Positions 43,794 to 52,362 of a DNA stretch of 64,000 nucleotides are shown one piece after another. Position 1 is the stretch's first letter. Each line of letters starts with the position of its first letter. This DNA is from Phycisphaerales bacterium (GTDB lineage Bacteria; Planctomycetota; Phycisphaerae; Phycisphaerales; UBA1924). The DNA is taken from positions 1 through 64,000 of the forward strand of contig JALHOJ010000012.1 in assembly GCA_022843045.1 (NCBI GenBank), read 5' to 3'. The notes beneath the pieces are model-generated. The model was not told the origin of the DNA. It saw only the letters and a program-made list of their open reading frames with translations, and ran no database searches. The position numbers and the translations under genes were made by a program.

Positions 43794-46700
43794 ATGGCCC
43801 CAGCCGCGCGACAATCCAGCCGAGGAGCAAGCGCCCCCGGCGTGCGGACAAACGGGTCGTGCGTCGCCATGGGCGCTTCACTCGTCGCCGCTCGTGCTTG
43901 CGTGCTGCTGCCCAGGTCTTCCGCCAAGGCCCTGTTCGCCGCTGCGGGCCTCGCGTGCGCGATGCTGGTCGGCCTGCCCGGACCCGCATCCGCTGAACCA
44001 GCCGCGCCAACGAGCATCGAAGCGCCCCAGGAATGGTCGAAGGCCTGGGGCATGGCCGCTGCGCCGGGCGAGGCGACGCTGCAGGCTGAGCGTGTCCGCG
44101 TCTGGCGCGACGAGTCCCGCGGCGCGACGCAGGTTGTGCTCGAAGGCGACGTTCGTGTCACGCTCGCGACCACCACGCTCGCCGCCCGCCGAGCCGTCGC
44201 TTGGATTCGCGCCGAATCCGGCCCCAACGGCGCGCCCCAAGTCGCCATCTTCCTTCTGCTGGACGACGTGGGCGACGCCGCCGATGCCTCAGGCCAGCAC
44301 GCGGGCGGCATCACCGTCGCCGCTGATCGCTTGCCCGTTCGCGCGGTGCTCGCGATCGCCGAAGCAACCGTTCGGGCCGGTGTCCGCGAAGAAGGCGAGC
44401 CGACGCGCGGCGACCGCGAGCGCATCGGCGAACTGCTCGAAGCTGGCGAAACCGCCCTTGTTCGGTCGCTTGCCTTGCACGAAGGAGCTCGCCGAGCCTT
44501 CACCTTCACGCCTGCGACAATCGAGTCAGACCCGCAAGCCCCCGAAGCCGCGCCCCGCCGCTTCCGAGCCTCACTCGATGACGCTCCTGCACCCACGAAA
44601 CGCGCCCGTCAGGAAGCGTCAGCCTCCCCACGCGCTGAGCCGGGCAAAGCGCAGCCTCAAAATCGCACACCAGCCACACCAAGTCAGCCAAACCCGCCCG
44701 CACGCGCGGCCGAGTCTTCCCCCGCGCAGGCTCCCTCGCAGCCCGTCGCCCCCGCGACAACATCCATCCCGTCAAACCCGCCAGCCACATCAACCCAGCC
44801 CGTTCTGCAGGCACCAGCCCAGTCCCCACCGCAGAACACGCCCTCGCCCTCTTCCGCCCTCTTCGCCAAGTCTGGCACACTCACCTTCTCCGCGGGCCAT
44901 GTTGCTGTGCTCTCCAGCGGCCCCGAGCCCGCCGTGATCCTTTCCGACGGCCTCACCTTCCTCTACAACGACGCGACCACCGGTCGGCTCTTACAAGCCC
45001 GAGCCCAACGTGCGGTCTTGTTCTTGGCGGCTAATGCTCAGCAGGACGCTGGTCTTCGCAGCGAGTTCGCCGCTGATGAAGTCTCGGGCGTCTTCCTCGA
45101 AGGCGACGTCCGCATCACCGATGGCGACCTGAACCTTCGCTCCCGCGAGGTCTACTACGACCTCGCCGCGAATCGCGCCATCATGCTCGACGCGACGTTC
45201 CACTTCGTCGAGCCCACGCGGGGCCTGCCGCTGTACATTCGCGCCAAAGAGATCCGCCAGGAAAGCCAGCGCCAGTTCCAAGCCAAGCAGGTCCGCTTCA
45301 GCAACACCGCGTTCTTCGAGCCCGAACTGGGCATCGGCGTCAGCACCGCGACGCTCGAGCGGCGCGAGCGCGAGGTGGAATTGGACGAAGACGCAACGCC
45401 CGATGAGATTGAGCGGGCAAAGCGGCAGGCGGCGTACACCTACGTCACCGCCGAGAACGTCACGCTCCGCGTCAACGACGTGCCGTTTTTCTGGTGGCCA
45501 ACATATTCAGGTGATCCTGCCTCGCCCCTGATCCGGGACATCCGCTTCGAAAACCGCACAGGCAGCGGCGGTGCAGCCCGCGTCCGCTGGAACGCGACGA
45601 ATCTGCTTGGACTCTCTCGCTTTGACGGCCTCTCGGTCGACCTGCAAACTGACTATTACCTTGAGCGTGGCGCCGCGATCGGCACCAAGGCCGCCTGGGA
45701 AACCAAGCGACACGTCGGCGGCCTTACCGCCTACGCCCTCCCCAGCGACGACGGCACGGACGTGCTCAAGAGCGGCGAAGAACGTGATGCCAACGGCGAC
45801 TTCCGAGGCGTGATCACGCTCGAAGACCGCTTCCGCGTCGACGGCCTATGGAGCGTCATGACGCAAGGCGCGTACATCAGCGACGCGACCTTCATCGACG
45901 CGTTCTTTGAGGAAGCGGGCCAGAGCCGGCGCGAGTTCACCAATCGCCTGCGGGCCGAACGCACCGACCGCAACACGCAGTTCACCGCCGAGGCCAAGGG
46001 CACCTTCAACGACTTCCTCGCCAACGAGTGGTTGCTGCAAAGCCAGGGGTACTCCGTCACCAAGCTTCCCGAAGTCGCGTACGTGCGCCAGGCAGACGAT
46101 CTGCTCCCTGCTGTGCCAGGTTTGCTCACCTGGTTCAGCGAGTATCGCGCCGGCAGCCTGCAACTGGCTTTCGATGAGATCGCGATGGACCAGCGCGGCT
46201 TCAGCAGCGTGTTTCTCGCGGATCGGGTCTTTGGGATCGCGCCCAATGAGAGCCCCGCCGACGCCCTGCGAGCTTCGGGCCTCACCGAAGACCCCGTGAC
46301 GCGCCTCGACACCCGGCACGAACTGGTCGCGACACTTCAGGCCGGACCAGTCCGATATGCGCCGTTCGCCGTGGTGCGGGGCACGGCCTACGACGACGAG
46401 TTTGAGGACTTCTCCAGCACACCGGGCGGCAACGACAACATGCGGGTCTGGAGCAGCGTCGGCATGCGGGCTAGCACCACCATCGAACGCATCCACGACG
46501 GGGTTGACAGCCGCTTCCTCGACATTCACCGCCTTCGACACATCGTCGAGCCCAACCTGACGCTGTGGGCCGCGGGCACCAACGTCGAGGCCGATGATCT
46601 GCCCGCGTTTGATCCCAACGTTGACACTCTTGCGGATGGCGCCGCGGTTCGCCTGGGCCTGTCGCAGACGGTCCTGACCAAGCGGGGCGAACCGGGCCGC

Positions 46701-47285
46701 TGGTACGACGCACGTCTGCTGTCGCTCAACACGGATGTGGTCTTTGCGAGCGAAGACAGCGAAGGCGACACGCCCATCGGGCGGTTCTTTGACGCCCGTC
46801 CCGAACGCTCCGCCCTAGGCGACTTCTTCGCGGGCGACTTCGCCTATCGCCTCACCGACGCCACCACGCTCACCGCTAGCCTCGTGTACGACTTCGAGAC
46901 GCATCAGCAGGACGTCGCGACCTATGGCGTGCTCTTCCAGCACGAGCCGGGCTTCAGCACGCTGGTGGACCTGCGCTACCTCAATGCACAGGACTCAACG
47001 ATCGTCACGATCGTGGGTTCGTACGAACTATCCGACAAGTACTCGATGCTGATCTCGCCCAACTACAACGCCACCGAGGGCGAGGTCCAGAGCGTCGGCG
47101 CCCGCATCAGCCGCAAGTTTTCCGCTTTTCTCGCGAGTGTGGGCGTGAGTTTCAACAACATCTCGGGCGAAGCGAGTTTCAGCTTTGTGCTCCAGCCGTA
47201 CGGTGCCCGGGGCAGCCTGGGCGTCGAGGGTTTGGGCACGGATCTGCCCGGCGCATACGGCGCGGGCGGCGGTGGGGGGCTGTAA
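43794..47285 (+). CDS. lptD: LPS-assembly protein LptD-like (OstA domain) with long linker
   Basis: Large outer-membrane protein of 1163 residues. A signal sequence is likely within the first 70 residues (ALFAAAGLACAMLVGLPG, ASA-EP). An OstA/LptA-like beta-jelly-roll segment spans about 80-180 (LQAERVRVWRDE, LEGDVRVTLA). A Pro/Ala/Gln-rich linker runs about 240-350, followed by a second OstA-like part (EGDVRITDGDLNLRSREVYY). The LptD C-terminal barrel occupies about residues 550-1163 (VPFFWWPTYSGDP is typical of LptD). It inserts lipopolysaccharide or an analogue into the outer leaflet. ATG 43794 is the longest start; ATG 43869 is also good. Inserted in the linker is a half-site of a dispersed palindrome (44595-44617). 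Confidence 0.85.
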   Translation: MAPAARQSSRGASAPGVRTNGSCVAMGASLVAARACVLLPRSSAKALFAAAGLACAMLVGLPGPASAEPAAPTSIEAPQEWSKAWGMAAAPGEATLQAERVRVWRDESRGATQVVLEGDVRVTLATTTLAARRAVAWIRAESGPNGAPQVAIFLLLDDVGDAADASGQHAGGITVAADRLPVRAVLAIAEATVRAGVREEGEPTRGDRERIGELLEAGETALVRSLALHEGARRAFTFTPATIESDPQAPEAAPRRFRASLDDAPAPTKRARQEASASPRAEPGKAQPQNRTPATPSQPNPPARAAESSPAQAPSQPVAPATTSIPSNPPATSTQPVLQAPAQSPPQNTPSPSSALFAKSGTLTFSAGHVAVLSSGPEPAVILSDGLTFLYNDATTGRLLQARAQRAVLFLAANAQQDAGLRSEFAADEVSGVFLEGDVRITDGDLNLRSREVYYDLAANRAIMLDATFHFVEPTRGLPLYIRAKEIRQESQRQFQAKQVRFSNTAFFEPELGIGVSTATLERREREVELDEDATPDEIERAKRQAAYTYVTAENVTLRVNDVPFFWWPTYSGDPASPLIRDIRFENRTGSGGAARVRWNATNLLGLSRFDGLSVDLQTDYYLERGAAIGTKAAWETKRHVGGLTAYALPSDDGTDVLKSGEERDANGDFRGVITLEDRFRVDGLWSVMTQGAYISDATFIDAFFEEAGQSRREFTNRLRAERTDRNTQFTAEAKGTFNDFLANEWLLQSQGYSVTKLPEVAYVRQADDLLPAVPGLLTWFSEYRAGSLQLAFDEIAMDQRGFSSVFLADRVFGIAPNESPADALRASGLTEDPVTRLDTRHELVATLQAGPVRYAPFAVVRGTAYDDEFEDFSSTPGGNDNMRVWSSVGMRASTTIERIHDGVDSRFLDIHRLRHIVEPNLTLWAAGTNVEADDLPAFDPNVDTLADGAAVRLGLSQTVLTKRGEPGRWYDARLLSLNTDVVFASEDSEGDTPIGRFFDARPERSALGDFFAGDFAYRLTDATTLTASLVYDFETHQQDVATYGVLFQHEPGFSTLVDLRYLNAQDSTIVTIVGSYELSDKYSMLISPNYNATEGEVQSVGARISRKFSAFLASVGVSFNNISGEASFSFVLQPYGARGSLGVEGLGTDLPGAYGAGGGGGL
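44595..44617 (+). repeat. Half-site of the dispersed CCGTCAGG palindrome inside lptD
   Basis: ACGAAACGCGCCCGTCAG and the next 5 nt equal the reverse complement of 16399-16421. In frame it encodes TKRARQE within the disordered linker of LptD. Confidence 0.7.
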
Positions 47286-47400
47286 GGGCAGGCTTGGATC
47301 GCGGGAACCGAACTCAGGTTTGTGCGTCCTAACTTGTGACGAACGCCGAGGCCTGCTCGCTCGTACGCAGCCTGCCTGACGGTCGATAGAGAGCAATTCC

Positions 47401-48405
47401 ATGGGCATCATCTGGACAACCTTGTCATACGCCGCATTTGTGATGGGCACGCAAGCCCAGCCCGCGACCGCCCCTACTCCCGCCCCGGCCGAGCAACCGG
47501 TTGCGACGCCCAAGGTCGCCGAGTGCTATGCCAGCCCGCAGGCCCAGAAGGACGCCGAGGCCAAGGGTCAGGTTGCGCCCGTGCAGCCTGGCGACAAACC
47601 CGCACAAGACTTGACGATTCGCGTTGCCCCCGCGCCCGCCGAGGAGTTCCTCGACCAACTCGAAACCGCCGACAAGGACCTGCGCACCCTCCGTGCCCGG
47701 GTGCTCTACGACCGCGTGTTCGAACTCCAAGGCGACCGGCAGAAGTGGGAGGGAACGCTGGTGTATGAAAGCCGCCCTGCAGCCGGCGCCGCCGCGGCCT
47801 CGCACGCCAACCGCCGATTCCTCGTCCGCTTCGAGAAGTCCCAGATCGGCCCGCGCATCGACGAGAACGACAAGAAGCAGTTCCTGTTCGATGGCCGCTG
47901 GTTCATCGAGCGCAACGAGCGGATGAAGAGCCTCACCAAACGCGAAGTCGTCGCCGAGGGCCAGACCATGGACCCCATGCGCCTGGGCGACAGCCCCTTC
48001 CCGCTGCCTATTGGCCAGAAGAAGGCCGACATCTTCTCTCGCTACGACGTGCGTCTGATCGACGCGACCGTGGAACTCGAGGCGCATGAGCCCGAAGAGC
48101 AGGAGGCGCTTGCCAAGTTCGTTGAAGGTTGCAAGCAGATCGTCCTCGTCCCCAAGCCTGAAGAGCGCGAGCGGTCCAAGGTGCGGCTGGATGAAGTGCG
48201 CCTGTGGTACAAGCCCTCGCAGGTCAAGGACGCGAGCGGCGCGACTGTCGAGCGCTGGTTGCCCAGGATGGCCCGAACGGTGAATAAGGAAGGCGTGACG
48301 ATCGTGCAACTGGTTCGGCCCCAGCTCAACGAAGGCGTGACCGAAACTGATTTCACGCTCGAAGCGGGCGAAGGCTGGCTGGTGCAGGAGGACAAGCTGC
48401 AGTGA
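47401..48405 (+). CDS. LolA-like outer-membrane lipoprotein-sorting protein homologue
   Basis: Exported or periplasmic-looking protein of 334 residues with a short N-terminal hydrophobic segment (ATG 47401, GAGAG upstream). After a Pro/Ala-rich stretch, the region from about residue 80 has strand-rich LolA-like features: TLRARVLYDRVFELQGDRQK, RRFLVRFEKSQIGPRIDE, QFLFDGRWFIERNERMKSLT, and VRLWYKPSQVKDASGATVER. LolA carries lipoproteins to the outer membrane; planctomycete versions are divergent. The gene overlaps the next by GTGA. Family assignment is moderate. Confidence 0.7.
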   Translation: MGIIWTTLSYAAFVMGTQAQPATAPTPAPAEQPVATPKVAECYASPQAQKDAEAKGQVAPVQPGDKPAQDLTIRVAPAPAEEFLDQLETADKDLRTLRARVLYDRVFELQGDRQKWEGTLVYESRPAAGAAAASHANRRFLVRFEKSQIGPRIDENDKKQFLFDGRWFIERNERMKSLTKREVVAEGQTMDPMRLGDSPFPLPIGQKKADIFSRYDVRLIDATVELEAHEPEEQEALAKFVEGCKQIVLVPKPEERERSKVRLDEVRLWYKPSQVKDASGATVERWLPRMARTVNKEGVTIVQLVRPQLNEGVTETDFTLEAGEGWLVQEDKLQ

Positions 48406-51290
48406 AGACGACGTCGCGCGATTGGAACGATGCTGCAACGACGAACGCTCGGCCCGTGCTGCGACTGGCCGCGAACTTGGCCGCTCGCATGGCCGCGGCG
48501 TTGCTCGCCCTTTCAGGCACCGCAGTGATCGCGCAGGACGATGCCCCCAAGGACACGCCCGAGCGCGCCCGCGACGTCACGATCGATCCTGCCAAGGCTC
48601 TGGAGTCGATCCGCAGGGCGATCTCGCAGCTCGGCGATCCCGATGCCTCCGCCACGCCCGCGATTCAGCCCAGCGAACTTCCCGAACTCGACGAAGCCAT
48701 CACCGCCCTGATGGATCAGGTCTACCTGAGCGACGACGAACTCCGCGATCTTCGCATCAAGCATGGTGTCTGGCGCACCTCAGACCTCGCGGCCAGCCCG
48801 CTTCGCCAAGCCCAACGCGCCCTTGTGTCGGGCGAATACGCCAACTCCGCGTTCGACGCCGCCGGTGTCAACCCCCTCGACCGCATCGAGTCCCTCATTC
48901 GCCGAGGCCAGCCCGATCGCGCCCTCACCGAGCTCGACGCGCTCCCGCAGCGCGACACCTCTCTCCGGGCCCTGCGTCTCCGTGGCGAAGCCTGCGTTGA
49001 TCTGGGCCGGCGCGACGACGCCGAAGCCGCCCTCGCCACGATTCCCACGCTCCTCGCCAAGCGTGACAGCACCGACGCCGACGAAGTCGCCCACGGCGTG
49101 CGCGGCCTGATCCTTCTCGCCCGTCTCCGCGGCGCGGACGGCAGTGACAGCGTCGGCTACCAGGACCAACTGAATTGGCTGGGCGACGCCCGCGATCGCC
49201 TTGATCGCCTTTCGTGGAGCGTGCGCCTTGCTGAGGCCATGCTGCTCTACGAAAAGGGCGAGTATGAGCAAGCCGGCCCCGCCGTGATGGAAACCCTCGC
49301 CCACAATCCGCGCTGCGCCGAGGCGTGGCTGCTGCTGGGTCGCATCTGGGTCGATGGAATGGAGTTTGAGAAAGCCCAGGAGGTCGCCGCACGCCTCGAC
49401 CTGCTCGCGGCGGGCGATGCGGCTCCCGCAGAAGCGCCCGACGACGCCCCGAACGCGACGGAAGAGCCCGCAGCATCGCAGCCACAGGATGAGCCGGCCG
49501 ACTCAAGCGAGCCAAATCAGCCGCCCGCATCGCTGGGCGGCGCAACCATCCGCGCGCTCGTCCGCATGCGTCAGGTCGAAGGCACCCTCGCCCTCGAAGA
49601 CCTCGCCTCCGCACTGAAGACGTATCCGACCAACCGCGAACTGCTGGGCCTTCAGGCCGCCGCCGTCGCGCTCTCGTTTGACTTCGCCAAGTCCGACCAG
49701 TTGCTTGCTGCGCTCGACACCCTCTCGCCCAACTACGCCGAGGGCTATCTGCTCGCGGGCAAGGCTCTTGCTGGCGCGCGCCAGTACGAAGATGCCGCCA
49801 GGCTGCTGCGCATCGCCAGCGACCGCGCCCCGGGCTGGGCCGAGCCGCTGTACCAGCTTGGCCTCTCCGAACTGCAAGCCGGCCGCCTGGACGAGTCCAA
49901 GCGGGCCCTGCAACTGGGCCTCGCGCTGGATCGCAAGCACATTCGCGCCGCCAACAGCCTCGCCCTGCTCAATGAGATCGCCACGTACAAGACGATGGAC
50001 GGCGAGCACTTCACCATCCGCTACAAGGACGGCCCCGACGAAATCATGGCCCGCGAGATGCTCTCCACGCTCGAGAAAATCTTCGCGCGCGTCACAGGCG
50101 ACGGCCCGGGCGGCATTCGCCACGTGCCCACGCACAAGACTGTCGTCGAGCTCTATCCCAACCACCGCTGGTTCGCGACTCGCATCACCGGCTTGCCCCA
50201 GCTCCACACCTTCGCCGCGGCGACTGGCCCCGTGATCGCGATGGAAGTGCCTCGCGACGGCCCCGGTCACTTGGTTGGTCCGTATGACTGGGCACGTGTC
50301 GTGCAGCACGAATACACGCACACGGTGACGCTCTCGCGTACCAAGAACCGCCTGCCCCACTGGTTCACCGAGGCGGGCGCGGTCTACCTCGAAGACGCGC
50401 CGGTGGATTACAACGTGGTGCAGATCCTGCACCGCGCCTTCATGACCGATTCGTTCTTTGACTTTGACACCATCAACGTGATGTTCGCCAGGCCCCGCAA
50501 GCCCACCGATCGCACCCAGGCATACATGCAGGGCGCGTGGATGTACGCCTACATCATCGATCGCTGGGGCATGGAAGCTCCGCTCGAACTCATGGATCTG
50601 TACGCCTCGGGCCTCCGCGAAGAAGCGGCCTTCGAGAAGGTGCTCAGTACCTCGCGCGATGCGTTCCTCAGCGACTTCAAGGGCTGGTTCGAAGGCAAGC
50701 TCCGCGAGTGGGGCATGGTCGCGCGCGACGGCCAGAAGACCCTCGATCAGTTCGTCGAAGAAGCCAACGTCGAGGAACTCACGCCAGAACTGCTCGAACA
50801 GTGGCGCCAGCAGCAACCCGACAACCCCTTCGTGCTCGAGCGCATCGCCAAGGGCATCAGCGACCATCCGGGTGGCGCGACCAAAGCCGACATCCCCGTG
50901 CTCGAGGCTTACGCCGCCGCCCGGCCGGTTGATCCGCTGCCCCACAAACTGCTCGCCGCGCTCTATCTCAAGGGCCAGGAAGATCTCTCGCCCCAGCAAG
51001 CCATTCCGCACCTCGAGTACCTCGACGCCCGCGAGCAAAACTCACCCAGCTTCGCCGCCGAACTTGCCAGGCAATACGCCGCCGCGGGCGATTGGACCAA
51101 GGCTTTGCCCAAGATCCGGCGGGCCACGCAGATCTCGCCGTACGACGCGTCGCTGCGAGAACTCGCGGCAAGACTCTCGCTCCAAGCCGGCGACCGCGAC
51201 CTTGCTGAGAGCCACATATGGGCTCTCACGCTGATCGAGCCCGACCGAGCGATTCACAAGCAGCGGCTGGAAGCGGTGCGGAAGAAGTGA
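48402..51290 (+). CDS. TPR-repeat protein with a gluzincin (peptidase MA-like) domain
   Basis: Exported protein of 962 residues; GTG 48402 overlaps the preceding stop. The N-terminal half is TPR-like (ALVSGEYANSAFDAAGVNPL, LLGRIWVDGMEFEKAQEVA, LYQLGLSELQAGRLDESKRA). The second part has a zinc peptidase motif HEYTH at residues 636-640 followed by LPHWFTEAGAVYLE, whose Glu is the third ligand, as in peptidase MA-type gluzincins. A further TPR block ends the protein. It probably processes or binds envelope proteins. The location after LptD and LolA-like genes suggests an envelope role. Confidence 0.82.
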   Translation: MKTTSRDWNDAATTNARPVLRLAANLAARMAAALLALSGTAVIAQDDAPKDTPERARDVTIDPAKALESIRRAISQLGDPDASATPAIQPSELPELDEAITALMDQVYLSDDELRDLRIKHGVWRTSDLAASPLRQAQRALVSGEYANSAFDAAGVNPLDRIESLIRRGQPDRALTELDALPQRDTSLRALRLRGEACVDLGRRDDAEAALATIPTLLAKRDSTDADEVAHGVRGLILLARLRGADGSDSVGYQDQLNWLGDARDRLDRLSWSVRLAEAMLLYEKGEYEQAGPAVMETLAHNPRCAEAWLLLGRIWVDGMEFEKAQEVAARLDLLAAGDAAPAEAPDDAPNATEEPAASQPQDEPADSSEPNQPPASLGGATIRALVRMRQVEGTLALEDLASALKTYPTNRELLGLQAAAVALSFDFAKSDQLLAALDTLSPNYAEGYLLAGKALAGARQYEDAARLLRIASDRAPGWAEPLYQLGLSELQAGRLDESKRALQLGLALDRKHIRAANSLALLNEIATYKTMDGEHFTIRYKDGPDEIMAREMLSTLEKIFARVTGDGPGGIRHVPTHKTVVELYPNHRWFATRITGLPQLHTFAAATGPVIAMEVPRDGPGHLVGPYDWARVVQHEYTHTVTLSRTKNRLPHWFTEAGAVYLEDAPVDYNVVQILHRAFMTDSFFDFDTINVMFARPRKPTDRTQAYMQGAWMYAYIIDRWGMEAPLELMDLYASGLREEAAFEKVLSTSRDAFLSDFKGWFEGKLREWGMVARDGQKTLDQFVEEANVEELTPELLEQWRQQQPDNPFVLERIAKGISDHPGGATKADIPVLEAYAAARPVDPLPHKLLAALYLKGQEDLSPQQAIPHLEYLDAREQNSPSFAAELARQYAAAGDWTKALPKIRRATQISPYDASLRELAARLSLQAGDRDLAESHIWALTLIEPDRAIHKQRLEAVRKK

Positions 51291-51296
51291 GACTTG

Positions 51297-51461
51297 GGTG
51301 GTTCGATTTCAGCACAGAGACACAGAGACTTGGAGAAAGAGGAGAGCAAGACTGGGAAGGCGTTGGCAAGCACGAGCGCGGTTGGATCAGATGCACGAAC
51401 ATCTCTGTCTCTTCTCATCTTCCTCCTGATCTCTGTGTCTCTGTGCTGAAATCGAACCACC
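51297..51461. repeat. Inverted repeat with CACAGAGA words (copy 3, intact)
   Basis: Arms 51297-51328 and 51430-51461 are perfectly complementary over 32 nt (left arm starts GGTGGTTCGATTTCAGCACA). The interior carries purine-rich words on the left and a TCTTCCTCCTGATCTC run on the right. Core arm sequence equals copies at 19546 and 25117. Confidence 0.9.
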
Positions 51462-51503
51462 CTTGCCCCGTCATCGCGCCGCCACTTTTCCCAACAACGC
51501 CCC

Positions 51504-52166
51504 ATGCAAGACGCCGCTCCATCACCAATCGCGCCCCCCGCGGTCTCCTCGCTGCCGGTTGAGCCCGCGCCCGTGGCGGGCGCAGCGTCGTCCGCCGCAA
51601 CCTCCAGTGCACCCTCTGTCTGGAGCCCCGCCAACTGGCAACCCTCAACCTGGAACTGGGACCTCTGGGTGGCTGTCGCCGGCACGCCCTTCGTCTGCCT
51701 GATTGGCGTCGTGCTCACCGCGCTGCTGCTGCCAGGCACCTGGCTCATGGTCCTCTGGGCCGTCATCCTCAAGCTCTGGCAGCCCGACCTGATCGCCTGG
51801 TGGACCCTCGCGATCATCATCATCCTCGCCGCCTTGGGCGAGGGCCTCGAGTTCATCGCCAGCGCGCTGGGCGCCGCCAAGGCCGGCGGTAGCAAGCACG
51901 GCGCGCTGGGTGCCATGCTTGGCTCGTTCCTGGGCGCCATCGTCGGCATCTTCGTCCCCCCGCCCGTCATCGGCTCCATCGTCTGCGCCGCCCTCGGCGC
52001 CGCGGGCGGCGCGATCGCCGGCGAACGCTGGCTCAACAAGACCTCCTGGGAAGCTTCCCGCAAAGTCGCCACGGGCGCAGCGATCGGTCGCCTCCTCGCC
52101 ACCATCGCCAAAGTCCTCATCGCGATCCTGATCGCCACCGCGCTCTGCATCGCCGTCGTGAACTGA
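51504..52166 (+). CDS. DUF456 family membrane protein
   Basis: Integral membrane protein of 220 residues. A Pro/Ser/Ala-rich N-terminal 50 residues precede four to five helices. The DUF456 features are LLLPGTWLMVLWAVIL, then LAALGEGLEFIASALGAAKA with GGSKHGALGAMLGSFLGAIV, and a final AAIGRLLATIAKVLIAIL. Function of the family is unknown. ATG 51504 has no clear ribosome binding site. It is followed by the acylase gene in the same direction, with a gap of about 200 nt. Confidence 0.88.
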   Translation: MQDAAPSPIAPPAVSSLPVEPAPVAGAASSAATSSAPSVWSPANWQPSTWNWDLWVAVAGTPFVCLIGVVLTALLLPGTWLMVLWAVILKLWQPDLIAWWTLAIIIILAALGEGLEFIASALGAAKAGGSKHGALGAMLGSFLGAIVGIFVPPPVIGSIVCAALGAAGGAIAGERWLNKTSWEASRKVATGAAIGRLLATIAKVLIAILIATALCIAVVN

Positions 52167-52362
52167 CCAATCGGTCGTGTTTCGCGACGCACCCAGACAC
52201 AATCCAAGTGCTGCGCATCCGCCCCGAGAATCCGCGTGGATTCGTCCACCAGCGTCACCTCACACGCCCATCCGCATCCCACCTTCCAGCGAACACTGTG
52301 GCGTGATCGCTCCCCGCCGTACTCCCCGCCCCCGCCCCCGTTCGCTTCTTCGCAAGGTGCTT

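Noticed and set aside
19546-51461. CRISPR array
   Set aside because: The repeated CACAGAGA arms are inverted, occur once or twice per locus and have no regular spacers or cas genes.
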